A DNA stretch of 64,000 nt. Source: Lineus longissimus. Its lineage: Eukaryota > Nemertea > Pilidiophora > Heteronemertea > Lineidae. Of this stretch, positions 25,501 through 49,130 are shown one piece after another; position 1 is the stretch's first letter, and every line of letters starts with the position of its first letter. The DNA is taken from NCBI RefSeq assembly GCF_910592395.1, contig NC_088318.1:16678349-16742348 (forward strand), in the 5' to 3' direction. Made by a program: the position numbers and the translations under genes. The notes beneath the pieces are model-generated. The model had not been told where the DNA came from. It did no database searches and worked only from the letters and a program-made list of their open reading frames with translations.

Positions 25501-28144
25501 CCCGCCCCACCCGCCACTGATCTTGATTACAGTCACGGCTTTCCATACTCATTCGACTTTGATCCGGTTGGTCATCAGTCATCGTGCTATTAAAATCAAA
25601 ATCGCCAAATTCGTCATCGAGTTTTTTCAAATCGTCCTCGTTGATTTGTACAACGGGGATGGTTGCGTTCATCTCCTCTTCATCATCGTCCTCGTCATTT
25701 AAACTCAAGAATATTCCCTTAGGGCCCCCTATACCAGATAGTTTACCACCACCAACTGCACCGGCACCTGAGTTAGTTTTTTTGCCGTTGGACTCACATT
25801 TGGCAAAGTTTGGTGATTTTTTACTCAAATCTCTATCCAATAAACTTGACGACAAATCTGAAAAGATATTATTTCCATGCATAAATACTTATCACTACAT
25901 TTATCAATAGTTCGTTTAAGGGTTGATCACATTTTCTACCTTAAACACCACTGGATACTGACAGAATCATAAACTGAATCGGCAGAGATTTCATCAGGTT
26001 TCCACCCTGCTTTTCACTCTATCTTATTAGTGACCTTTTTTAAGGTTTTTACATCTCTCAAAACTGTTGTCTTATTTTGCTTGTATTCTGTAGTTTCAAA
26101 TCATGTAAACTGTTTTTCACTTCAGCATTAATTGTTAAAATTATTTGGTAATCACATTACAGTCGGATTGATGAAACACCTTAGTTTTGACTCTTACCCA
26201 TTTACTGCTTCACAAAAGGGTTAAATCCCCACTACACAGAGGCCTGGTTTTATGACCCATCAAAGAATAGAACACAAAGGCCTAAAAAGTCATGATCATA
26301 GCCTTAAAATGGTTGCACAGAAGACAAAACCGGCTGCTAGTTGGAACTCAACTGTAGAGGCCTACATGACAGTGAATCACCCATGCAGATAGCCATGACA
26401 AATTATGACCTTACCAATGACCATCATAACAAAGTAAAGTTGAATGGAACTGGAATTTTACGTATGTATGTAAACATCTCGCACTTGCATACATGTGCTA
26501 CCATATTTTGAATTTAAGTCACAATCAAACTTTCGGTACAATGTACAATACAATCTTACCTTTGTAAAGTTTTTGAAAATGTTGTGCGAATGGGCAGCGG
26601 ACATGTTTATAAATGACTCCGAATCCTTTTCTATAGCATATTTGGAAGATGTAAAGGTTTTTTTCAAACATTTTACATGACAATTTTGGAGTGCATAGAG
26701 CTTGGATTGTTTTGTCAGAGCTTTGACATCATTTTGAAGCAGGCCTAGCTGGGATGCGGATACCCTATGGATTGTTTGATGCAAAAAAGAGAACCTTACC
26801 TTCAAATGAATCCAATGGTATAATCCCCATTGAAGACGTACGAGTGTTGGACGAGTTCTCTCCGGGGTAAGGCAACAGATTGTCGACTTGTTGAACATTC
26901 ATGAATGGGTCGGTGCATGTAAGAAGGTCCCTAAAGGAAATATTGAAAGGAATAAAGGTTGTTGTTATGTTTGTGTGTGTGAGCACTGAGTAAACAATAC
27001 ACTGAAGGTGACACACTAAGTCACAATATGGGAACTGGAAGAACACAAACTGCTTTGCACAATCACATCAAGACTTCCTGTACCCTGAATTATTTAAGGC
27101 TAATCCAGGGGCAAATAGATGAATACTTTTAACGGTTTTACAGGGTGCAATAAAAAAACCTCTCCTAGTCCTATCAACTAAAAATATTTTCAGAAAATAC
27201 GATACGTAACAAGTAAGTAGGGTGTTTTTTTAAGTACATGGAAAAAATTTGTGTCGATTGACATTTTAGGGAATTTCAGGGCTCCTTATGGAAAAGAAAA
27301 GGGATTTTTAGAAGGAAAAGAGTACTTTAAGGGCATCTTTTTCTAGTATGACAATCACCAACTAAAAACATCTCTTGATGAAGTAAACGTGACACAAAAT
27401 TCGATTTTTATCTCTCACCTTTCCTTCTGCGCTTCTTTACCGGACGCATCCTTCAAGAGGTCAAGGTCACTGAGCGAGAATCGCACAATATCCTCGCCTG
27501 ATCTTCCTGGCGTCATTTCTTTTTCTTCGCTCATGAAGAGTGAGTGTCGGGGAGGTGCTGGTCTGGATGGAGAAAGCAATGATGTTGGATTCAGGTTTTT
27601 TTTATAATATAAGAGTTCCATTATTCAAAATTTCACTATCTGATTCTGAGCCTGATTGGGATGACTGCATCAATAATGTTTTTTTACATCAATCACTCTA
27701 ATCCATGTGATAATTGATACCACACAATCATTTTTCAGGTGAAAAGCCAGCGGTGTATAATCAGGAGAATGAGAACAAATACTGAAGCGATATTACGAAT
27801 TACATGTACCTTGATTCCTAAAAATAACAATCGCCAAACTTTATTTTTTGATTGAAAAACCAAAAGAAACTTGTAAAGTTGTAGTCCCCAAATAAAAATT
27901 ACGAAAATATCTTTCTTTTATCAGAAATTGCAAAACTCAAAAGGTGCAAAAATCTGGCGGTTAATTGTAGTAGTTCAATTACTTACTTGTCCTTCCCATC
28001 CGGATTCTTGAGCACCGTTGAGGAAGCCAGCGGGACAGGAGTGTGGTGGATGGTTTTCTCATCAATACGATTTTGACCATTACCGAGGAGCACACTGGCA
28101 TCTTGCTCCCACCAGGGTGTCGAGGCAGAATTGTCACGAGACAT
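1558..28144 (-). CDS. CEP192: CEP192 / SPD-2 homologue, 31 coding exons, 2924 codons
   Basis: Centrosomal scaffold that in the known family recruits PLK4, Aurora A and PLK1 and drives centriole duplication and pericentriolar material assembly. Coding exons (5' to 3', plus-strand coordinates): 27987-28144, 27419-27562, 26800-26930, 25048-25857, 24724-24858, 24387-24463, 24078-24289, 23638-23902, 22908-23210, 22129-22567, 21425-21690, 20945-21086, 18070-20685, 17626-17864, 17241-17387, 16954-17079, 16342-16525, 15717-16083, 14846-15004, 14545-14629, 14165-14329, 13887-14067, 13522-13604, 13043-13271, 12597-12765, 12194-12394, 11657-12000, 11345-11424, 2252-2347, 2044-2166, 1558-1656. All junctions are GT-AG and all phases agree (8775 nt). 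The N-terminus has an acidic stretch at about residues 199-240 like the PLK4-binding region. Family motifs include GECVTDLAYRTTF near residue 864, and a segment like the vertebrate LRLSLG...RSEALG block near 946. Residues 1900-2900 are a run of PapD-like/ASH domains. The human protein is about 2537 aa. The start (ATG at 28144) is the first methionine of a short hydrophilic exon. The last ASH domain may lie beyond the window; see findings. Confidence 0.93.
2900..3070 (-). mobile_element. tRNA-derived SINE fragment
   Basis: The minus strand contains a pol III B-box match (GGGTTCGATTCC, plus-strand 2978-2990) after a Cys/Val-rich tRNA-like stretch. No tRNA cloverleaf can be completed. A separate perfect A-box-like string, TGGCTGAGTTGG, lies at 3263-3274 on the same strand. 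This is probably the decayed head of a SINE, not a functional tRNA. Confidence 0.4.
3830..4095. repeat. Degenerate minisatellite, ~50-65 bp unit
   Basis: Four or more imperfect copies of a unit built on CATATGCATTTACATTGG and GTTTACATAGAATTC follow each other. Plus-strand ORFs here (repeating HMHLHWIH-like peptides) are only translations of the repeat. Confidence 0.7.
7010..7400. repeat. Loose ~140-bp triplication
   Basis: Three spaced copies of a segment containing TCTTGCCA..ACTGA..GCAAACTC begin near 7020, 7155 and 7300. They are strongly diverged between copies. Confidence 0.45.
7781..7825. mobile_element. MITE-B fragment
   Basis: CAGTGGAACCTCTTTTAGCGG followed by a TAAAGGAC segment matches one diverged terminus of the MITE-B family described at 8070-8227. 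Confidence 0.45.
8070..8227. mobile_element. MITE-B, full-length copy
   Basis: This 158-bp element starts CAGTAGAACCTCTATATTAAG and ends AGAGAGGT..TTCCACTG. Terminal inverted repeats carry CTATTAAGGACACC and GTCCTTAATAGAG, with further internal copies of the same TTAATAGAGAGGTGTCC word. It has no coding capacity. Other copies or parts are at 11063-11219, 23452-23480, 30250-30320, 32836-32904, 33203-33252, 43616-43782 and 63314-63412. Confidence 0.75.
9170..9400. repeat. Degenerate minisatellite built on CCAGCCAGACATCAATGT
   Basis: Six or so imperfect units of about 30-50 bp repeat AGCCAGCCAGACATCAATGT plus GTAGCCCC or GTTGTCCCC. This is tandem repeat, not coding. Confidence 0.65.
11063..11219. 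mobile_element. MITE-B copy
   Basis: Starts CAGCAGAGCCTCTCTATTG and carries the family core (GGTCAAATTGAATGGAAAC, CCAATTTGGGTCC), ending in GTCCTTAACAGAGAGGTT. It lies about 130 nt from the splice donor of CEP192 exon 28. Confidence 0.7.
15361..15672. mobile_element. Foldback MITE-A, copy 1 (double hairpin)
   Basis: The inverted arms repeat the words CGCCATCTTCAGGGC and GGAACTGAAAAGACC and their complements. This copy contains two successive hairpins and ends with GGGCCACGTAGATCTATGTGG and GAAGGTGTTAA. It lies in CEP192 intron 18, with its end only 45 nt from the donor of exon 18. Confidence 0.8.
18070..20685 (-). other. CEP192: CEP192 exon 13: giant disordered central exon
   Basis: This single 2616-nt exon encodes about 871 residues (roughly 1028-1900), rich in Ser, Pro, Lys and Arg and without visible folds. 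Near its start is the conserved block ISAINKLLSNASI followed by LAAMILKMS, which matches a conserved vertebrate CEP192 segment ahead of the disordered region. The middle carries an Arg-Ser run (SSSRSRSRS) and three SxIP/TxIP tetrapeptides. The exon ends phase 1 at a GTGAGT donor, directly before the first ASH-type exon (17626-17864). Acceptor and donor are both strong, so this is a real exon and not an isolated ORF. Confidence 0.88.
21750..21973. mobile_element. Foldback MITE-A, copy 2 (left-truncated)
   Basis: From TGAGCTGGTTATCGGAGTC to GGCGCTGAAGGTGTTAA. The two arms are close inverted repeats around a short centre. The palindrome CCACGTAGATCTACGTGG is intact in the right arm. It sits in a CEP192 intron between exons 11 and 10. 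Confidence 0.8.
25048..25857 (-). other. CEP192: CEP192 exon 4: acidic segment plus degenerate peptide repeats
   Basis: The 810-nt exon codes for an acidic run (NDEDDDEEEM, then DDLKKLDDEFGDFDF) similar in position and charge to the PLK4-binding region of vertebrate CEP192. It is followed by four to five degenerate copies of a peptide unit like GRESVDPGGEVVERYG, including GREAMEPAGEDVGRR, GRDSLDPDRDSLDGFG and GLDSTDPAGDILERHG. The acidic part is probably functional and conserved. I know of no equivalent of the repeats in vertebrate CEP192, so they look lineage-specific. Phases on both sides match exons 3 and 5. Confidence 0.85.
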
Positions 28145-28939
28145 GATTTATTTGTGGCAAATTGGCATCTTATCAAACAACACATACATCTGAAGACAAC
28201 AGAAGCAAATACCTGTAATCATTACAACTATTGATTTTTTTGGTTATTAGGGATACATATGAAATGAATAACTTAAAATCATCAATAATATCAAAATTCT
28301 TATCAGTACAATATAAACTCCTTTTTGATCTTTGTGTTGTTTAATGGATGGTTTCTACAAGAACAATCAAAGTCAAGGAGAAAAGAATGTCCAAGTTGTC
28401 AATGACTAAGACATTAGACAAAGTCTACTATCATCTTCAGAGTTCTCCACAGCCACAGGGTTTTCTAAAGCCAAAGACTAAGACTAGTTTCAAAGGTACC
28501 CTACATAACATTGTAGATTTTCAAGAAGTTTTGCCAGAGTGCAACACAAGGAGGGATGGCCAGCAATGTAAGTTAGGGTGTCCAAGGTGTTAGTTGATTT
28601 TACTTAGATTTGGAGAGAAATTATTGTATTTTATTCATGAACTGTACTGTTACTGTGCTGTAGTGGGTGGTTTACTACAATACATTTACATACGTGATAC
28701 GGTCTATGTATATTCAGTACGGGCTTGTACAAAATGTACGGTGTACGGGTGTTCATACACAAACTTTCAAACAATCAAAACTGTCCCTAAATTCGGTCTT
28801 GGCGCAAAATAAAACAAAATGCAGCTGACCAGAGAAATGCTTAAAACAGACCACCATCAAATCATCCTTAAAGCGGGCTTACCAAAGCTTTTAAGACTAC
28901 AGGAAGCTTTGGAAAAACTTTGAAAACTGTTCGAAAACG

Positions 28940-29020
28940 ATCATCAAAATTTCCGCCATTTTGCTTGTTGATCAGATCTACTCGAACGAACGCTTTCTGA
29001 TCTTCTGATTGGTCAATTAG
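28940..29020 (-). promoter_or_regulatory. Candidate CEP192 promoter elements
   Basis: TTTCCGCCATTTTG (about 28950-28963) combines an E2F-like TTTCCGCC with the reverse complement of a YY1-type AAAATGGCGG word. An inverted CCAAT box (ATTGG) lies at 29008-29012. Both are typical of TATA-less promoters of cell-cycle genes. The spacing to the ATG (about 800 nt) would need a long or spliced 5' UTR. This is inference from motifs only. Confidence 0.3.
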
Positions 29021-29419
29021 GAAAAGTAATGTGCTGCCATCTATGACTAATTGCTGTAATCACTGTTGGGGATTCCCTTCTCTGACAGATTTTATCTTTT
29101 TACTTTGCTGATTGTGAACTATTTTGATTTCATAAATGTATGTTTCATGGTTTGATTGTTTTCCTTACATTTATTGATTGTCATTATTCCCTTAAATCCA
29201 TTAATCTTTTCTAAACGATAGAGTATGCAGTGTCTAAAGTGTACCCGCCCACCAGACCATGTACAGAATTGTTGTTGTTGTTGTCACAGTATGCACTGTA
29301 ATCTGTACATAACATACACTACAGTATGCCCTTCTAAGTTCTTCCTCCAAAATGAATTCTACATGCATGTATCACTGTATGGGATAGTGTGTACATATAG
29401 GCAGATGAAGTTGATAGGC

Positions 29420-29800
29420 CTTTTCGAAGAACTTGAATACGCTACCCCGATGTGGGACCCACACCGCACAAATGAAACACTAGGTCGAAATGGTCCAGCG
29501 TAGAACAGCGATGGATTACCCGATGACATAACAACACGTCAAGTGTCACTGACATGCACCGAACACTTGGATGGGTAACACTAGAGGAAAGAAGACGTCA
29601 GTCCCGAGTCATCATGATGTACAAGATCCTGCATCACTACGTCACCGTCGACCACATCCTCGCCAGGGCACTAGATGCTCAAAACATGCCAACTCCAGGG
29701 CCCTCCACTGCTCCAGTGTGTCCAAAACGCCACTGACAGCCACAAGTTCTCCTTCTTCCCGCGAACTTTAATGGAGACAAAGTCTTCAATTCAGAATGAC
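29420..29800 (+). mobile_element. Decayed non-LTR retrotransposon (LINE) reverse-transcriptase tail
   Basis: Three plus-frame pieces match the C-terminal end of CR1/Jockey/L2-type reverse transcriptases: LEYATPMWDPHRTNE (about 29432), then RTLGWVTLEERRR with MMYKILHHYV (about 29560-29650), then HKFSFFPRTLMETKS (about 29740). Frameshifts and stop codons separate them, so it is a dead fragment. It lies between CEP192 and copine. Confidence 0.75.
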
Positions 29801-29976
29801 AATGTCGACAATGATGCAATGATTGATGTCAAAAGTGAAAAAACTATTAAGGCCTGTTCACCATCTCACCCCTTGCACTTTTAAATGTATTTCCTTCTCT
29901 GGACCTTTTCAGATGTCTTACCAGGAAAAAGTATGACTGTAAATGAATGAAAAACCGATTTGTGCTTTTCAGAAAA

Positions 29977-44909
<14,933 letters not shown>

Positions 44910-47900
44910 GGACAGGGGACTGGTCATCAGAGCCGAAGCTCATCCTTGTCTACCAGGGATAGCGCGTTGTCAGACAATGTAAATGTGACCCGTCACAGCA
45001 AAATTGTAATTTCAAAGTGAAATGTAGCATTTTCATTTTGCATGGCACACCCATCGAGAGATAGATCATTTGATGAGAAGATTATGGCTTGTGAACAGTG
45101 AAAGGTTTCCGCTTTGAATGTGGAACAGATGTCGGGTGCTTTCAAAAATGTTGTACAATGTAAACGCGCTAGTATAAGAAATTGTCTTTACTTTATAATT
45201 ATTTGTACAGTCTCCTCATGAAGTGTATTTAACAACATGATCATGCTTCAAATAATTGTCTGTCTGTTCATGAGGAGAAATTTCCTTTAGTTTTGATATA
45301 TTCAGTGTAAGCATCTCGGTGTCAATTGTTAGGTCTATGTCTGTAGGTGGCGCCACTGCTTGTAGAGTGGGTGAGAACGTTAGGCTCGCTAAATTGTTGC
45401 TTTGTCATCGGGAAATTCTTCCAATATAAGCTTCCTGATCAACTTTGGCGAATATTTATACAGGTTTTTTTGTGTTTTTATGAAAAATTATGGGTCAACG
45501 CCAGGGGTTCACCACAATATTCGCTGATTTGAACACCTTCAGCGCAGGTGAAGTTATTTAAAGCTGTGAACTACGCCATCGCCATCTTGAGGGCACGGTA
45601 GGAACTGAAAAGATCTTCTGAATTACGGCGTAGTTCAGAAGGTCTTTTCAGTTCCTCCCTTGCCCTGAAGATGGCGATGGCGTGGTTCTTTCATGAAGTC
45701 CATGAGACTCAGATAACCAGCTCAAAGGGGGAGGGGATTTGGGCCACGTAGATCTACGTGGTTCGGCGCTACGAAATTATTAGGGTGGTGAATATAAAGG
45801 GTTAACAGAATGCATATATCCAAGAACAAGACACCCATTGGAGATTTGCACCCTAACGAAATATTGAGGTTTAATTAACATGGCGGCACACTTGGGATAT
45901 TTTGTTATTCCACAATGATGCGTCTGTCCTCTGAGGTGATGGAATATTTTAATTGCATTTTATTTGTCTACACTATTTATTTATTGTATACAACAGTCTT
46001 TCACATGTTTATCCATCCTCTTCTGTAGGCGACTTAATTTCTTGTGATTTGAACTTCAGTTCAGAAATATTGAGAGAAAAATGTACCGGTATGCTTTATG
46101 AGAAGCTACCAGACTTGCGGACATTCAGAAGATTTTCATCTGATTTACAAATTTGTCATCAGACCTTACAGCGCATACTATTTTTAATCTTGTGGAGGCA
46201 ATATAAACTTCTGTTTCATGTGTCCGAGCTTTGACTTTGCAGATCTTAAAGGCCTACGCTGCTTGTTAGAAATTAGAAACTTGTAATTGAATTTGAAAAG
46301 TTCCAATTGGGGAAATACAAACTGAATAAAACATTGCCGTTGTGTAGATAGAGATACAAATACTATTGATACGAAGTTTCAGCAAATTCGTATGCATTAT
46401 TACAACACTAACAAGCATTTCTATTTTCTTGGATCACCAGTAATAATAAACCAACGGCATAGGCCTACTCTATAAAAGTCATATAGGGTGTATATTTGCT
46501 CTACGGCTGATTCTGTTATGAATGGTCCCTGTGCATCATCTACCATAAGAATGGACAGATTTGTCAAAATAACTTGGCATTATTATTATTACATGTATTA
46601 TGTTAATAAATTATAAGATATTATATCAATTGTTATTGTTTTGGTCCTTGTCCCTACTGAACCAGGATGCCTCTCATCCACTGTCTGAAGACTGCAATCA
46701 TTGTTTCAGAACAAAACGATTGTCAATTTCTGTTTACAAAGATAAAGAAAGTTCAATTAGAACATTCCTTCAGTGTTTTCTTTCAATCAGAATTCCAAAG
46801 GTGTTCTATGTCAACAATGAATTGAAATGTCACATCCAAGTAATGGCAGGGCGTTCTGTCTCAACACTACAGTGACTTGAAATGTCACATCCAAGTAATG
46901 ACTGGGTGTTCTGTCTATACCAATGACTTTAGATGTCACATCCAACGTGTTTTGTCACAATAATGACCCGAGATGGCACATCCAAGCATAGAATAGGTCG
47001 CGATGTCTTGATATATCACATCCAAGTGATGACTCTCGGTGTTCTCTCAAAAGACACTCGGACACTCTCCCGGTCTTCGTTCCTATTTCGAATTTTAGAT
47101 ATACCCATTAAATCTCATAGGTCTCGTTAGGGAGTTTTTCCCGAATGTACGCGATGATGACGTGCCCCATTATTGGCATTAACGGGACGTAACATCTATT
47201 TTAAAATGCGTTTCCAAAGTGATTGCATGAGGACAACCCATTCATTTGCGTCGTACATCAATGGAAACGCCCAATTCCCCTGATTCTGAAGGATGTTAAA
47301 TCGGGCATTTTATTTGTTTAAATAAATCATAAGCGTCGCATTTGCCCTTGCATTTGCTTCTAACTCTGTTCACCATCCCAAATGGCAATATTGCCAATTC
47401 GGCCGGACAATCACGGAAAACCCCAAATATTATACACTTCTTACTGGAAAATTCTTACAGTGACCATTCTCCCGTGAAAGAATTTTGCTTACGCTACACA
47501 AAAATTGAAAAAAATCGAGGGTCAACCATTAAACTTTTGAGATATGTTGAATTTTGCACAAACCAGCGAAAAACGCGCCAACTGGCACTGGACGGCATTT
47601 CAACACGGGGCCGACGCACATCCCACGTTTATTGTACACATACGTCGGCAACAACAGTAAAATGCATAGTTTCTTGTTAGCCGCCTATTGAGTAGCGCTC
47701 TAGATTTCAGAAACTCAAAAAAAACATGTCTTTGCCAAAACAACTGCTAAATCAACACTGGCATACTGTGAGAACCAAAAAATTAATGATTTTTTAAGAA
47801 CTACGGTTTGCCGCGCATGAATACAAAAATCATCCCTGATGAGACCATAGTCAGCAGGTCGAGTGAGGCAATGTTGATCACCTTTGACGACGCTTGGAGA

Positions 47901-48081
47901 ATGACACCACTCTGATTGCAGAGAGAGGCGACTTTGGTTCTACAAACTAACACCAGATGTCTCTACCATGCTGCCATGCTTGTGATATCAGGCCATGATA
48001 TCATGATATTGATACTTTGACGCATTTTCCCCAAATTGATGTCTTTTGTGATCAGTGATGTGAATTGTTCTTTGTGACAAC
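44910..48081. other. Copine 3' UTR and intergenic DNA
   Basis: The copine 3' UTR must start here; AATAAA words occur near 46322 and 46441. A foldback MITE (45532-45770) and weak minisatellite units (46830-47050) are present. No further gene was seen. The 112-codon plus ORF at 47342-47680 has no family resemblance and no splice context. Confidence 0.5.
45532..45770. mobile_element. Foldback MITE-A, copy 5
   Basis: Begins AACACCTTCAGCGC, has a deletion in the left arm, a full right arm and the palindrome CCACGTAGATCTACGTGG before GTTCGGCGCT. It lies about 620 nt downstream of the copine stop codon, possibly in its 3' UTR. Confidence 0.78.
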
Positions 48082-49130
48082 ATGTTACGTAATATGCGGT
48101 CAGCAGTGTTTGGTATGGTCCACGTGCGTGCCTTGCCAGGTAACTGAGGGGGTGTGTTCGTGATGGAGTTGATCATAGAAATTAGAATTAGGAATATCCA
48201 TACAGAACCGAAACCAGTCTCTGACTCTGTTATTGTCGAAGTATCGTCTTTTGAGTATGATAATATAACGGTCTGCTGAGAGGGGCATTCGCCCCCAACT
48301 GGCCTACTCCCCGAGGTGAATTGGGTGGCATGTGCCAACCACTTTTGCTCGGAAAGAGGGTCTTTTTCAGTAGGGCATCTGGCCGGCGAGATATGTGCCA
48401 TCCAAATAACGGCTGGATGTTCCAATGATGACCTGAGACGTGTCCTGTCCCATCCAAGTGAGGACTGGATGTTCCAATGATGACCTGAGAAGAGATGTGT
48501 CACGCCCATCCAAGGAAGGACTGGATGTTCCAATGATGACCCAAGACGTGTCTTGTCCCATCCAAGTAATGACTGGATGTTCCAGCGATGACTTGGGATG
48601 TTTCTTGTCCAATCCAAGTAATATCTGAATGTCCCAGTGATTTCTTGAGATGTCCTAGTGATGACCTGAGATGATTCTTGTCCCAATCAAGTAATGATGG
48701 GATGATCCTGGTCATTGTTGACATTGATCACCTGAGATGTGTTTTGTCCTTCCCAAGTTACGACTGGGTTCTTCTGTCCCAATAAGAACCTATGTAGCCC
48801 TAAAAATTGCCCATTGTGAAACATTTTCTGTTTCACAGAACAACAAGTAGGCCCAATAACTAAATGTTCCAGTTATCACTTCAGATACGTCTTGCCTCTC
48901 CTAAGTAGTGATGAGATGGTCAAGTGATAATCACTTTAGATGTGTCTTGTCCCAACCAAGTAATGACTCAAGTTCTGTCGTAATAAGATCCTTGAGATCT
49001 ATGTTGTGCCAATTTCAAGTAAAGACAGCCTGTTGTGAGACATTTTATGTCCCACTGAAGTACTGCCCAGGTGTTCATGTCCCAACTAAGACTGATTTGT
49101 CTATTGTCTCTAAGTAATGGCCTGGTGTTT
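46830..49130. repeat. ~58-bp minisatellite, densest at 48395-48730
   Basis: Units contain CATCCAAGTAATGACTGGATG, TTCCAATGATGACCTGAGA and TGTGTCTTGTCCCATCC. Six to seven copies are dense at 48395-48730. Diverged ones extend from 46830-47050 and 48740-49120, on both sides of BtpA exon 1. Confidence 0.75.

Noticed and set aside
28348-28812. Plus ORFs upstream of copine as 5' coding exons
   Set aside because: They end in stops before any usable donor, and the copine N-terminus is complete from 29977.
47988-48686. 232-codon minus-strand ORF with repeated GTSSHYLDG-like peptides
   Set aside because: It is the translation of the ~58-bp minisatellite and overlaps BtpA exon 1 in antisense; there is no family resemblance.
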